Below, piece after piece: positions 1 to 7,523 of a stretch of DNA of 19,607 nt. Source of the stretch: CAZSMK01 sp964608095 (GTDB lineage Bacteria; Sumerlaeota; Sumerlaeia; MWCT01; JAGHBZ01); contig CAZSMK010000126.1 in assembly GCA_964608095.1 (NCBI GenBank), positions 1-19,607 of the forward strand, read 5' to 3'. The notes beneath the pieces are model-generated. The model had not been told where the DNA came from and ran no database searches. It saw only the letters and a program-made list of their open reading frames with translations. A program made the translations under genes and the position numbers. Each line of letters starts with the position of its first letter. The stretch's first letter is position 1.

Positions 1-300
1 GAAGACAAGAATCATGCGGTAGTGGTCGGCGAGGTGCTCGACATCGGTTCGCGTCACCCAATCGGAATAACCGCCATACGCGCCATGCAGGATAAAGAGT
101 ACGGGAAATTCTTCGTCCGTTTGGGCGTCGGGAGGAATATAAATCTGGAATGTCTTTTCGCAGCCAAGTGTTTTGCTGAAATGCGTAACAGTTAAAATAT
201 CCTCCGACGCTGCGATGCAGACGTTCATTAACGCAAAAGAAAACAGGAGAACAAAAAGGGCGACACAGATTTTAAATTTCCAATTGTTTTGTTTATGCAT
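1..300 (-). CDS. Secreted esterase, N-terminal part (gene runs off the window)
   Basis: The first 100 codons of a minus-strand gene; its 3' end lies outside the window. Residues 1-32 form a signal peptide: a lysine-bearing start (MHKQNNWKFK), a hydrophobic stretch and a small-residue cleavage region around CIAASE. The exported part begins with a beta-strand region (QIYIPPD) and then LFILHGAYGGYSDW, the oxyanion-hole strand and loop typical of the putative esterase/esterase D family (alpha/beta hydrolase, PF00756 type). Members are periplasmic or secreted carboxylesterases; some are feruloyl or acetyl-xylan esterases. The nucleophile (GxSxG) and the rest of the triad lie beyond the window, so activity and substrate cannot be judged. 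The ATG is preceded by GGAG about 8 bases upstream. The assignment rests on the N-terminal motif only. Confidence 0.72.
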   Translation of the reverse strand, partial: MHKQNNWKFKICVALFVLLFSFALMNVCIAASEDILTVTHFSKTLGCEKTFQIYIPPDAQTDEEFPVLFILHGAYGGYSDWVTRTDVEHLADHYRMILVF

Positions 301-412
301 TTCAAATCTCCATTTTTGTAAATATCCTTAATGTTGAAAACTAAAGATGGTATGGTTTTCGGGACGTAACTGCAAGGAAGAAGGTATCTTGGAGACCAGA
401 CTTCTACTCACC

Positions 413-523
413 CACTCCACATAACGAAAAACGCAATCGCTGATCGGTTGTGAAATCCATTTCAAGGGCATTACAAAACGGAACGCACATTCAGAAATTC
501 TTTCGGCATACCTATGTGGAGTG
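413..523. repeat. 11-bp perfect inverted repeat, 89 bp apart
   Basis: CACTCCACATA at 413-423 is the exact reverse complement of TATGTGGAGTG at 513-523. The arms enclose one copy of the 35-base hairpin repeat (430-464). No open reading frame lies between them, so they are not obviously ends of an insertion sequence. They could be arms of a small nonautonomous element or of a long-range RNA stem. A third relative of the arm, CACTCCATA, occurs at 611-619 next to the second hairpin repeat. Confidence 0.5.
430..464 (+). repeat. 35-bp direct repeat with hairpin, copy 1
   Basis: This 35-base unit starts with AACGCAATCGCTGATCG and ends in a small inverted repeat, TGAAAT-CC-ATTTCA (451-464). It matches the copy at 572-606 with five mismatches, all in the hairpin half. 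Both copies can fold at the same place. Confidence 0.6.
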
Positions 524-524
524 A

Positions 525-539
525 GGGCGTTATACGCCC
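525..539 (+). repeat. Perfect 6-bp hairpin followed by T-rich bases
   Basis: GGGCGT-TAT-ACGCCC forms a perfect 6-bp stem with a 3-base loop, followed by GTATTTTT. It resembles a short intrinsic terminator for plus-strand transcription, but no plus-strand gene lies upstream, so it may simply be part of the repeat cluster. Confidence 0.35.
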
Positions 540-571
540 GTATTTTTAGAGTTCATTAAAAAAGTAACAAC

Positions 572-606
572 AACGCAATCGCTGATCGCTCGTGAAATTT
601 GTTTCA
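572..606 (+). repeat. 35-bp direct repeat with hairpin, copy 2
   Basis: Second copy of the unit at 430-464. The first 17 bases are identical. The hairpin half differs in sequence but still folds: CGTGAAA (591-597) pairs with TTTCACG (602-608) around a TTTG loop. The stem is one pair longer than in copy 1. Confidence 0.6.
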
Positions 607-641
607 CGCGCACTCCATATCTCAAGGTCCTTGTTTCTTTG

Positions 642-796
642 ACTCTCTGCGTTGAGATGATGTCTTTTCCCTAAGGGATGAGATTCGTGGATAAAAAAAA
701 GATGGCACGACACGGTCTCGGGGCATGATTTCTCACACCTATACAAAGCGCAGATGCGTCTGCGCAGTACAATATTGAATTATCGGATAGCGTCTC
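642..796 (+). repeat. Left copy of diverged repeat flanking the defence island
   Basis: Shares ordered blocks with 4725-4858 in the same orientation: ACTCTCT, a CCC..AAGGG hairpin core, GGTCTCGGGG (exact, 714-723), a variant of ATAAAGCG, a CGCAGT-CAA-ATTGA block and GGATAGC. The middle contains a perfect hairpin here (GCGCAGA-TGCG-TCTGCGC, 748-765), of which only GCGA..TCGC remains in the other copy. Neither copy codes for protein. The two copies bracket the restriction genes. Confidence 0.5.
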
Positions 797-870
797 AAAT
801 CCAATCATGTTTTTGAGGTCTATTTTAAAATTGATTGAACTAAAAAAAGGTTGCGTAATATGTGTTTACC

Positions 871-900
871 TTGAATTTAGCCTCTATCTCGTTTTAATGT
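871..900 (+). promoter_or_regulatory. Possible promoter of the HNH endonuclease gene
   Basis: TTGAAT (871-876) and TAATGT (895-900) are separated by 18 bases in a very AT-rich stretch about 50 bases before the ATG. Other weak -10-like hexamers lie nearby, so this is a best guess only. Confidence 0.25.
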
Positions 901-948
901 AGAAATAATACTGATTTTCTATACAAAATTATTATCAGTTAATTAATC

Positions 949-1917
949 ATGGAAACGCCTCAACGTCTTTATATTCTTAGTGAAATTGCGAAACTCACGG
1001 GTAGGCGTATTCCAGCTTCTTATATACAAAAAACTTCTCTTTATGATCCACAAATTGATAGATTTCACACCTTGATCAGCGGAATCTATAAACCCAAGTG
1101 GTCTGACCTTGCTCTTTCAATTGTTTCCAAGATAAAGAGCCCCTATGACAAAAAGGATGAAGTAGTGTGGTTGGAGGATGGTCGTTGGTTGATGACCTAT
1201 TCTCCCCGTATTGGTGGACTTAAACATTCTGATAATCAGTCGTTAATCCAATGTATGAAGGAGCGTGCTCCGATTGGCGTTTTTAAACAGGAAACCGAGA
1301 AGACACATCCGGAATATGGTTCCACATATCGTGTTTTAGGCTTAGGTATTGTAACGGAATATGATGGAGGATCAGATGTGTTCATCATCGAGGGCGTTGA
1401 TCATGAAACGCTTGATCGTTTTACTGGTGATATGCAAGACGAAGAACAGAGAATTGAACTCCTACTTTATGCCCAGCTGACAAACAAATTTAATCCATTT
1501 GTAACCGAAGAAAAGTCTATCTATAAGATTACTAGTGAGAAAAGAGATATCGTTTTCCGCCGGCTGTTACTAAAAGAATATGATTATACCTGTTCTGTAT
1601 GTAATATGAAATTTTTATTGGATAATATTGCTGAGGCAACAGCTGCTCATATTATTCCGAAACATGCACATGGGACTGACGATCCTAGAAACGGACTTAC
1701 GCTGTGTAGAACGCATCACTGGGCTTTTGATCAAGGAATATTTACCATAAGTCACGATTACCGGATTCTGCTTAGTCCTCAGTTAAAAAAAGCGGAGACA
1801 AAGAATTTCGGTTTAATTGAGATGAATGGAGAGAAAATTATCCTACCGCAAAATGAAGTTATTTATCCTGATAAGGAAGCACTCGATTGGCATAAGAAAA
1901 AGGTGTGGTTAAAATAG
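949..1917 (+). CDS. HNH endonuclease with N-terminal SRA-like recognition region
   Basis: A 322-residue protein with a clear C-terminal HNH nuclease domain (about 195-285). C215-x2-C218 and C253-x3-H257 are structural metal ligands, AAHIIP carries the catalytic histidine H234, and N248 with H257 complete the ββα-metal site. The run NGLTLCRTHHWAFDQGIF is typical of the HNH_2 subgroup (PF13391). Residues about 35-160 hold GIYKP, a DGRW strand, a PIGVF strand and YRVLGLGIV, which resemble the SRA-like domain in modification-dependent HNH enzymes such as ScoMcrA; that part is from memory and less sure. If right, this is a type IV restriction enzyme cutting modified foreign DNA. No clear ribosome-binding site precedes the ATG. 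The gene converges on the TdeIII-like restriction gene 58 bases away. It could instead be an orphan type II enzyme without a methylase. Confidence 0.82.
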   Translation: METPQRLYILSEIAKLTGRRIPASYIQKTSLYDPQIDRFHTLISGIYKPKWSDLALSIVSKIKSPYDKKDEVVWLEDGRWLMTYSPRIGGLKHSDNQSLIQCMKERAPIGVFKQETEKTHPEYGSTYRVLGLGIVTEYDGGSDVFIIEGVDHETLDRFTGDMQDEEQRIELLLYAQLTNKFNPFVTEEKSIYKITSEKRDIVFRRLLLKEYDYTCSVCNMKFLLDNIAEATAAHIIPKHAHGTDDPRNGLTLCRTHHWAFDQGIFTISHDYRILLSPQLKKAETKNFGLIEMNGEKIILPQNEVIYPDKEALDWHKKKVWLK

Positions 1918-1975
1918 AGGAAACATTCAGGAATTCAATCTTCATTGATGATTTCATATAATTTGAGATTGCTGT

Positions 1976-2755
1976 CTAGAATCTCATTTTTGTTTCAGCG
2001 ACTTGTCTTATTTTATCTGCAATCTGATCCTTATAAGTTTTTCCGACACTATCAAAAATTGTAAGCAGGTCAATGAAGGTGTTTTCTCCACCTAGATAAT
2101 CCCAATAATCTTTTCCGATAAGAAGATCTTCACCGGTTTTGAATAATCCTTGAACTGTAAATCTATCATATGGTTTAGGATGATAAGGATTATAAGGGAA
2201 AACTAAAAATACTCTAATTTTCTTCCGTCTCCGAGCAACCCATTCCAAGAGTTTCGATTTTGATTTGGCAAAAACATCAATATTAGGCTTAACTGTTTTT
2301 ATTTCAAAATATTGTTCTATCCCACTACGATACATATAGAAATCGGCGATTCTACCTTCTTTTTGCAGTTTTCCATCCCGGGCATCAGATGTTAAAACCT
2401 CTTCAATTTCCTTCTCAATATTGCATTCCCTTTCCTTGTTTCGTAATTCTCTCAGAATATTATCAATGATTGATTTTTGACTTTTTGAAATGACTCCGCC
2501 AATATCATATTTTGTAAAGCATTCATCCGCATTATCCTCGGCAATAATTTTTGAAACATCCTCATAAATCGACATCCCAAGTGTTGTAGATAATGAATGG
2601 ATGAACGAGTATGATGCAACTTTCTCCCTGTCCTGCATCAATTTGACAAGAAAAGGCATAGATGTTGACTCACGTGCATATCGTTTAAGTTTTTCATCAA
2701 TTTTCTTTGATAACAAGTCCTTGATTTTTTTTTGTTGCTCGTTTGAAAGCCCCAT
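1976..2755 (-). CDS. TdeIII-family type II restriction endonuclease
   Basis: A 259-residue cytoplasmic protein that I recognise as TdeIII-like (RE_TdeIII, PF09520 type). The family hallmark FIHSLSTTLGMSIYEDV is at about 51-67. The PD-(D/E)xK nuclease core is visible as D138 (in RIADFYMY) followed by E151-I-K153, the metal-binding and catalytic residues. Characterised members cut GGNCC; the specificity here is inferred from family only. It lies 42 bases downstream of the methyltransferase on the same strand, so the modification enzyme is made first. AGAGGGG precedes the ATG. A run of nine A's in codons 8-11 (2725-2733 on this map, as T's) is a potential slippage site that would switch the nuclease off. 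The gene is AT-rich compared with the genes beyond 5200, which fits horizontal transfer. Confidence 0.78.
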   Translation of the reverse strand: MGLSNEQQKKIKDLLSKKIDEKLKRYARESTSMPFLVKLMQDREKVASYSFIHSLSTTLGMSIYEDVSKIIAEDNADECFTKYDIGGVISKSQKSIIDNILRELRNKERECNIEKEIEEVLTSDARDGKLQKEGRIADFYMYRSGIEQYFEIKTVKPNIDVFAKSKSKLLEWVARRRKKIRVFLVFPYNPYHPKPYDRFTVQGLFKTGEDLLIGKDYWDYLGGENTFIDLLTIFDSVGKTYKDQIADKIRQVAETKMRF

Positions 2756-2797
2756 TTTTCCCCTCTTTTTTATACGCCAAATTGAAAATCAAAGAAA

Positions 2798-4405
2798 CTA
2801 CTTTTCCTTCATATGAAAAATTATTTCCGCATATGCCGATCTGTCTTTCTCAACTCTGTTAAGTACCGGGCGTTTGTATTTATTAACTATCCTCATACCT
2901 GACAATTCTGCAATTTTCGGATAAAGATTGAACTTATCGTTTGCAACTAGGAATATGTTGTAATCATCCTGAAGAAATCTTTTGCAATTTTCTAGAACAA
3001 CCGCAATGTTCTGGATATATGAGTCTCGTGCCTCTTTCCCTTGCCCTTTAAATAAAGGTCCTATTTCTAGAGTATCTTTTCTTTCAAAACCAAATATCTC
3101 ATATGCATATGCATGTTGTTCATGATAATTGATAAGGCCTACATATGGTGGGCTTGAAAAAATACCTCTAATTTTTTGTTTTGTTAATAAGTCTGCAAAA
3201 GTTGAATTTCTTTTTTTCATTTCTTCATAAACATCTATGGTCGTGCTATCACCAGTAAAACATATCTGAAATGTCGGAGTTCTGATATTGTCGAATTCCC
3301 TAAGACGATTGATGGTATCAAGTGTATACCTTTGCCACCACCCCATAATTGAAAATATGGGCTTGCAGATTTTGCCGTGCTTTTTACAGTAATAAGTAGT
3401 TGTAATTGGTTCTTTCAAAGTCGCCAAATCGGCATGGGTAGTCGCCCTACAGGAACGCACAGTTCTGCTCAAGATGATTGCAAGGACTTTTTTAATATCT
3501 TTATTTTGAACATTTTTTAATTCATTAAATAGAAAATCTATTTCTTCTCTGACAGGAGATAAAAACCATTTATCAAGAAATGTATTATTTTTGTCCTGCT
3601 TCAGCTTTATTTTATACTTATCAACTAAAGTCTTATAAATTGATATAAATTCTTGTGCTTTCTCTGATCCATATTGTATCTCTGTTATTTCACCTTTTCG
3701 AACTTTTCTTTTATATTCAGGCGAGGGAAAATATTTGGAATTAAATTTCGTAAGCTCTACAAGCAGGTGTTCCTCGAATGCTACATTTTGTCTACTCTTT
3801 TGGAATTCTTCAAGCCTGGACGTTAAGGAGGCAATTTCAATCGAAAGAAGCTGAAAATCATGTTTTGTTACTTTTACATTGCTAATCATTGCGTTGAATG
3901 CGGAAATGTCAATTCCAATAGCATGCATACCTAACTCATTTGCCTGGATTAAGGTAGTTCCGCTTCCACAAAAAGGATCAAGTACAATATCGCGGGGCTC
4001 GAAAAAGACTTGTTTTTTAAATTCATCGGTGTGAGAATCAAGGAAATACTCGACCAATTGGGGAATAAACTTACCTTTATAAGGATGTAGGCGATGAACA
4101 TGCTTAGTCCGTTCGGCTTCCCTATATTCTACAAACGATAAATGCCAATTAAGGTCTTCACCAAGAATTTCTTTCCATCGCCTCTCTTTATTGTTGTGAG
4201 AGGAATCGTAGTACCTCTTTAAATCTTGCAAATCTATTAGTGGATTACCATCATTCCCATATTTTTTAAGCCTTCCATACTGAACCAGATATGATATATT
4301 TGATATCGTAACCTTACGATCAAGATATTTCGATGCCCAGATACTGGCTTCTCTCAGTGTAACGAATTTTTTATTCTCCATCTTTAAAAAAGAGAGCTGA
4401 TGCAT
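2798..4405 (-). CDS. DNA methyltransferase (N4-cytosine/N6-adenine type), cognate of the TdeIII-like nuclease
   Basis: A 535-residue protein with the amino-methyltransferase motifs in beta-class order: DPFCGSGTT (143-151, S-adenosylmethionine-binding motif I), then SPPY (418-421, catalytic motif IV). SPPY is the form usual for N4-cytosine enzymes, so m4C in the shared target site is the likely product. Residues about 14-67 look like a small winged-helix/MerR-like domain ending NPLIDLQDLKRYYD, which may aid DNA binding or autoregulation. The long gap between motifs I and IV holds the presumed target-recognition region. A CxxH..C cluster (C340, H343, C347) could bind a metal. I chose the ATG at 4405 because GGAG lies 10 bases upstream; a second in-frame ATG (residue 9) lacks as good a site. 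With the downstream nuclease it forms a complete type II system. Confidence 0.85.
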   Translation of the reverse strand: MHQLSFLKMENKKFVTLREASIWASKYLDRKVTISNISYLVQYGRLKKYGNDGNPLIDLQDLKRYYDSSHNNKERRWKEILGEDLNWHLSFVEYREAERTKHVHRLHPYKGKFIPQLVEYFLDSHTDEFKKQVFFEPRDIVLDPFCGSGTTLIQANELGMHAIGIDISAFNAMISNVKVTKHDFQLLSIEIASLTSRLEEFQKSRQNVAFEEHLLVELTKFNSKYFPSPEYKRKVRKGEITEIQYGSEKAQEFISIYKTLVDKYKIKLKQDKNNTFLDKWFLSPVREEIDFLFNELKNVQNKDIKKVLAIILSRTVRSCRATTHADLATLKEPITTTYYCKKHGKICKPIFSIMGWWQRYTLDTINRLREFDNIRTPTFQICFTGDSTTIDVYEEMKKRNSTFADLLTKQKIRGIFSSPPYVGLINYHEQHAYAYEIFGFERKDTLEIGPLFKGQGKEARDSYIQNIAVVLENCKRFLQDDYNIFLVANDKFNLYPKIAELSGMRIVNKYKRPVLNRVEKDRSAYAEIIFHMKEK

Positions 4406-4463
4406 CTTTTGTTTACTCCAGAAAGCAGGATATAATCTCTAAATCTACGTCAACAATGAAAAA

Positions 4464-4492
4464 ATTATAGTATTAGGAAAATACATTTAAAA
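4464..4492 (-). promoter_or_regulatory. Possible promoter of the methyltransferase-nuclease pair
   Basis: On the minus strand TTTTAA (4487-4492) and a perfect TATAAT (4464-4469) are spaced by 17 bases, about 60 bases upstream of the methyltransferase ATG. The -35 is poor. The surrounding AT-richness makes chance matches likely. Confidence 0.35.
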
Positions 4493-4724
4493 GACAAATT
4501 TTTCAATTTCTGAATAAAATTTGAAAGTCTTGTTGATGTCAAAATCGGATGGATGATAAAAAATTCATTTGGATAGCATCTGAAAAATTTATGTACATTC
4601 GAAAGACACCCAGACTTAATATAGAATTTCTGAAAAGAAAGAATAATTACCTACCATGGGTTTGAGTCAGGTTTATATTGTGGGATCAGCTTTCATTTTG
4701 CCGTTTTAGCGTGAAACCGGCTCC

Positions 4725-4858
4725 CACTCTCTCCCCGAAGGGTATTACTCCAAAAAGATGCGGAGGGTAATGTTGGTCTCGGGGTGTGCTGTTGCAAGCC
4801 ATTATAAAGCGATGTTATGCCTTCGCAGTCCAAAATTGATTCTTGGATAGCCTTTCTC
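4725..4858 (+). repeat. Right copy of diverged repeat flanking the defence island
   Basis: Direct-orientation relative of 642-796. Shared blocks are ACTCTCT, CCCCGAAGGG against CCCTAAGGG, an AAAAAGATG-like block, exact GGTCTCGGGG (4775-4784), ATAAAGCG, CGCAGTCCAAAATTGAT and GGATAGC. It is shorter and its central hairpin is degraded. The similarity is clear as ordered blocks but too diverged to be a recent duplication or a fresh target-site duplication. Confidence 0.5.
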
Positions 4859-4909
4859 CGTTCTCGTATTTGATGCCATAGGATGAATTTTGTTTTGAAC
4901 TATTGCCGG

Positions 4910-4932
4910 GGGTCGTTCGGGCCGAACGACCC
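4910..4932. repeat. 23-bp perfect palindrome with single-base centre
   Basis: GGGTCGTTCGG (4910-4920) and CCGAACGACCC (4922-4932) are exact reverse complements around one base. It is the strongest short palindrome I noticed in the gene-free regions. No T-run follows, so it is a poor terminator. It could be a protein-binding site, or a unit of a dispersed genomic repeat. Confidence 0.6.
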
Positions 4933-5145
4933 TACTCCGAAAAAACAACCGAGCGCGCGTACAACGTCAAGGGCGTGTACGAACGCGCGTACGCTCACGA
5001 GTGCGAGGGTGCGTCCTGTGTGGGATTACACATTCGCCACGGCGCGCCCCCCTCTCCAGGGATTTTACTATGTTAGCCAGATGTCATTCTTTTGAGTACA
5101 TTCATATTTTTTCGATTATAGACCCCGTTTGGTTCTTGCTTTTGT

Positions 5146-6656
5146 GTGATTCGAATTTTTACAATTCTTCTGATGACTTTTTTCTCAAAAAAAACATTCA
5201 CCAGTTCACGTTGTATGTATGGTTTCCTCTTTGTCATCTTCCTCGTGACGTTTCTATTCGCCCGGACGTTGCCGATTTATAACGATGATGCATTTATTAC
5301 GTTTCGATATGCACAAAATCTGGCGGAACGCGGCGAGATTGCATATAACCCCGGCGAGCACGTGCTGGGAACCACGTCGCCGCTCCTTATGTTACTGATT
5401 GCACTTGCGCGCTCTGTCGGGTTCGACCTTGTATCGTCCGGGCAATGCGTTCTCGCCTTCTCCCTTGCGCTGGCTACGGTTTTTTTGTGGATTATGTTCA
5501 AAGACATCTTCGGCTATATGGGCGCGTTTGCTGCCTGTGTGGCTTTAGTTCTTCATCCCGAGATCCATGACTTCTGGGGAAACGAGATTCCACTCATGTT
5601 TCTGTTCATCATGCTTTGCCTCTTTTTCCTGAAAAGAAAACGCTATACGGGAGCCGGTGTCAGCGCGGGCTTACTGTATCTTGTTCGGGGTGAGGGGATC
5701 TTACTGAGCGTTGTGATTGGTTTCTTCTTGCTACTCGATGTCTATCGCGGGCAGCTCAAGGCTGCGAACTTTGTCAACAATCCCCTTTTCAGGTTTATCG
5801 TCCCGGTGATCGTGATTGTCGGCGGCTGGAGCCTTTTCTCACTCGCCTATTTCGGTTCCGTTTTCCCGAACACCCTGTCACGAAAAATCCTCCAGGGGCG
5901 GCATTCCCACCTCTGGATACCTTTCCTTAAAGGATTATGGCAACTTTCGATTCACCATTTTACGGGTCAAATGGTCATGGTTCTGAGCCGTCTCTTTATC
6001 GTAATCTTTATCCTTGGAGCCGTCACTTTTGTTATCAATCTTCCGAAATCACGCGTACTGCAGATCGTCTCAGCCTATACGGTACTTCAGATAAGCCTCT
6101 ACGCCATCCTCAACGTTCCCGGGACGTACCGTTGGTATTATTACATGGTGATTTTTATGGAAGTACTCCTGATTGGCGCGTTCCTTCATCTCCCCACGCT
6201 CATACAGGAAAAAATCAATCGTCCGATCAGCACGTGGGTGATTGGTATCCAATTAGTTTTTCTTGCAATTCTTTGTATCTCGCTCGTAAACCCCAAAGAC
6301 GAAAAATACTACGAAGTCCGCTACGAAATGTATAAAAAAGCAATGACAGGATTAAGACCCTACATCTCGGAGGATACTATTGTCGTATGCCAGGAGATCG
6401 GTGTTGTAGGATTGTTTTACCCTGCAAAGTGTACGATACCTTCTCGTTGGTGCACGACTACCTGCCGGGTGACGAAAAACCCTACATGATTCATCATCAT
6501 ATGATGAAACGAAAACCTGCTTATGTGATTTTGCATTGGGACGTCAAGGTGAAAGAATTTTGGTATGGTGAAGGAGCAGACCGCCTTGAATACAAAGAAA
6601 TCTATCGAGACATTACTCCTTATGCCAGCCTGGTGATGTTCAGACGAACAGGCTGA
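5146..6656 (+). pseudogene. GT-C type membrane glycosyltransferase, frameshifted near its 3' end
   Basis: A multi-pass membrane protein with about ten hydrophobic segments, the first at about 24-40. The loop after it reads YNDDAFITFRYAQNLA, then YNPGEHVLGTTSP: the double-aspartate first loop and following motif of GT-C transferases related to PMT/ArnT and AftB-like proteins. These use lipid-linked sugars outside the membrane. The frame opens at a GTG (5146) and stops at 6489, but the natural C-terminus continues in another frame to 6656 (VYDTFSLVHDYLPG through to FRRTG). Restoring one A in the run at 6426-6428 joins the halves as FYPAKVYDTFS, giving about 503 residues. So one base is missing, through mutation or sequencing error. 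The start is uncertain: ATG at residue 10 or 24 is possible, and none has a good ribosome-binding site. It converges on the ABC permease gene 21 bases away. Confidence 0.7.
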
Positions 6657-6677
6657 GCGTCTTGCCGAACTATCCAC

Positions 6678-7523
6678 TCATCCCTTGAGACCGGTTGTGA
6701 CGATACCCTGAACAAAGGTGCGTTGAGCAAAGAAGAAGAGGACTATGATGGGCATGCTGATAATAGTGGACGCCGCCATCAGCATCCCCCATTCAACGGT
6801 ATGGGTGCTTTGAAATTGCTGGATTCCGAGTGAGAGCGTAAACTTCGACTGGTCCTGAAGGTAGATAAGGGGAGTAAGAAAATCCGTCCAGCTCCACATA
6901 AAGCTGAAGAGAACGACTGCGGCAAGCGCTGGCACGGACAGTGGCAGGATAACGCGGTAGTAGATTTGAAACTCGCTGCAGCCGTCGATCCTGGCTGCCT
7001 CAGGCAGTTCGTTAGGAATCCCGAGAAAGAACTGGCGAAGCAGGAAAATAAAAAAGGGCGCGCCGAAAAACGAAGGCAGGATGAGTGGGTAGAAGGTGTC
7101 GATCATGTGGAGGTGGCGGAAGATTATGAACACCGGAATCATGGTCACCTGGGGTGGGAGCAGCATAGTCGCCAGCACGAGAGCAAAAAGGGAGTTACGC
7201 CATCGCCAGCGAAGGATTGAAAAACTGTACGCGACCAACGAAGCGGAGAACAGATTTCCCACTACGACGCCGATACCTACGAGCATTGTATTCAAAAAAT
7301 ATCGGAAAAACGGTATGAACGTGACGGAATCGGCATAATTTTTTAATACCACGGGGTCGGGAATCCACCTGGGCGGAAAGGAGAATATCTGGTCGGTGGT
7401 TTTGAGGCTCGAGCTGACCATCCAGAAAAAGGGAAGCGAAAAAACGGCTGCCAGTATTATCAAGAGCGCATATACCATCGCCTTATGGAGTATTCCCGTA
7501 GTCTTTTTTCCGCTTAACGTCAT
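6678..7523 (-). CDS. Carbohydrate ABC transporter permease, MalG type
   Basis: A 281-residue inner-membrane permease of the MalG/UgpE/LacG family (binding-protein-dependent transport, PF00528), with six predicted membrane helices. The cytoplasmic EAA loop is seen as ELPEAARIDGCSEF followed by YYRVILPLSVPAL; it docks onto the transport ATPase. The family-typical FxxSLK start region reads WMVSSSLKTTDQIF. The frame is open 26 codons further upstream, but the ATG at 7523 overlaps the stop of the upstream permease as ATGA and gives the usual MalG length, so I take it as the start, with translational coupling. Last gene of the binding protein-permease-permease operon. The sugar cannot be read from sequence. 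Confidence 0.9.
   Translation of the reverse strand: MTLSGKKTTGILHKAMVYALLIILAAVFSLPFFWMVSSSLKTTDQIFSFPPRWIPDPVVLKNYADSVTFIPFFRYFLNTMLVGIGVVVGNLFSASLVAYSFSILRWRWRNSLFALVLATMLLPPQVTMIPVFIIFRHLHMIDTFYPLILPSFFGAPFFIFLLRQFFLGIPNELPEAARIDGCSEFQIYYRVILPLSVPALAAVVLFSFMWSWTDFLTPLIYLQDQSKFTLSLGIQQFQSTHTVEWGMLMAASTIISMPIIVLFFFAQRTFVQGIVTTGLKG

Larger units (their letters stand above)
301..948. other. Gene-free stretch with small structured repeats
   Basis: I see no credible coding sequence in this roughly 650-base gap. It holds a pair of 35-base direct repeats with internal hairpins (430-464, 572-606), an 11-base inverted repeat pair (413-423, 513-523), two perfect short hairpins (525-539, 748-765) and the left copy of a longer repeat that recurs at 4725-4858. 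The last 100 bases are AT-rich and are the likely promoter region of the HNH gene that follows. The upstream esterase and the HNH gene are divergent, so both promoters must lie here. Confidence 0.6.
4406..5145. other. Gene-free stretch with repeat, palindrome and GC-rich patch
   Basis: No convincing gene lies here. From 4406 to about 4680 the DNA is AT-rich and carries the likely methyltransferase promoter. 4725-4858 is the right copy of the repeat seen at 642-796. A 23-base palindrome sits at 4910-4932, followed by a GC-rich, CG-alternating patch (about 4950-5040). Beyond about 5050 the base composition shifts towards that of the glycosyltransferase gene. Open frames here are short and lack ribosome-binding sites. 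Confidence 0.55.

Noticed and set aside
413..523. Inverted repeats as ends of an insertion sequence
   Set aside because: Only 89 bases lie between the arms, with no transposase and no obvious target duplication; at most a tiny nonautonomous element.
525..550. Intrinsic terminator
   Set aside because: Hairpin plus T's is present, but no gene on that strand ends nearby, so I list it only as a repeat hairpin.
430..606. CRISPR array
   Set aside because: Only two diverged units, spaced by about 107 bases, with no regular spacers and no cas genes.
546..746. 66-codon open frame on the minus strand in the left gap
   Set aside because: No ribosome-binding site, odd composition, and it runs through the hairpin repeat and the diverged repeat, which explain the sequence better.
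5001..5282. Plus-strand frame upstream of the glycosyltransferase
   Set aside because: It overlaps the glycosyltransferase start in another frame and begins in the GC-rich noncoding patch; its sequence looks random.
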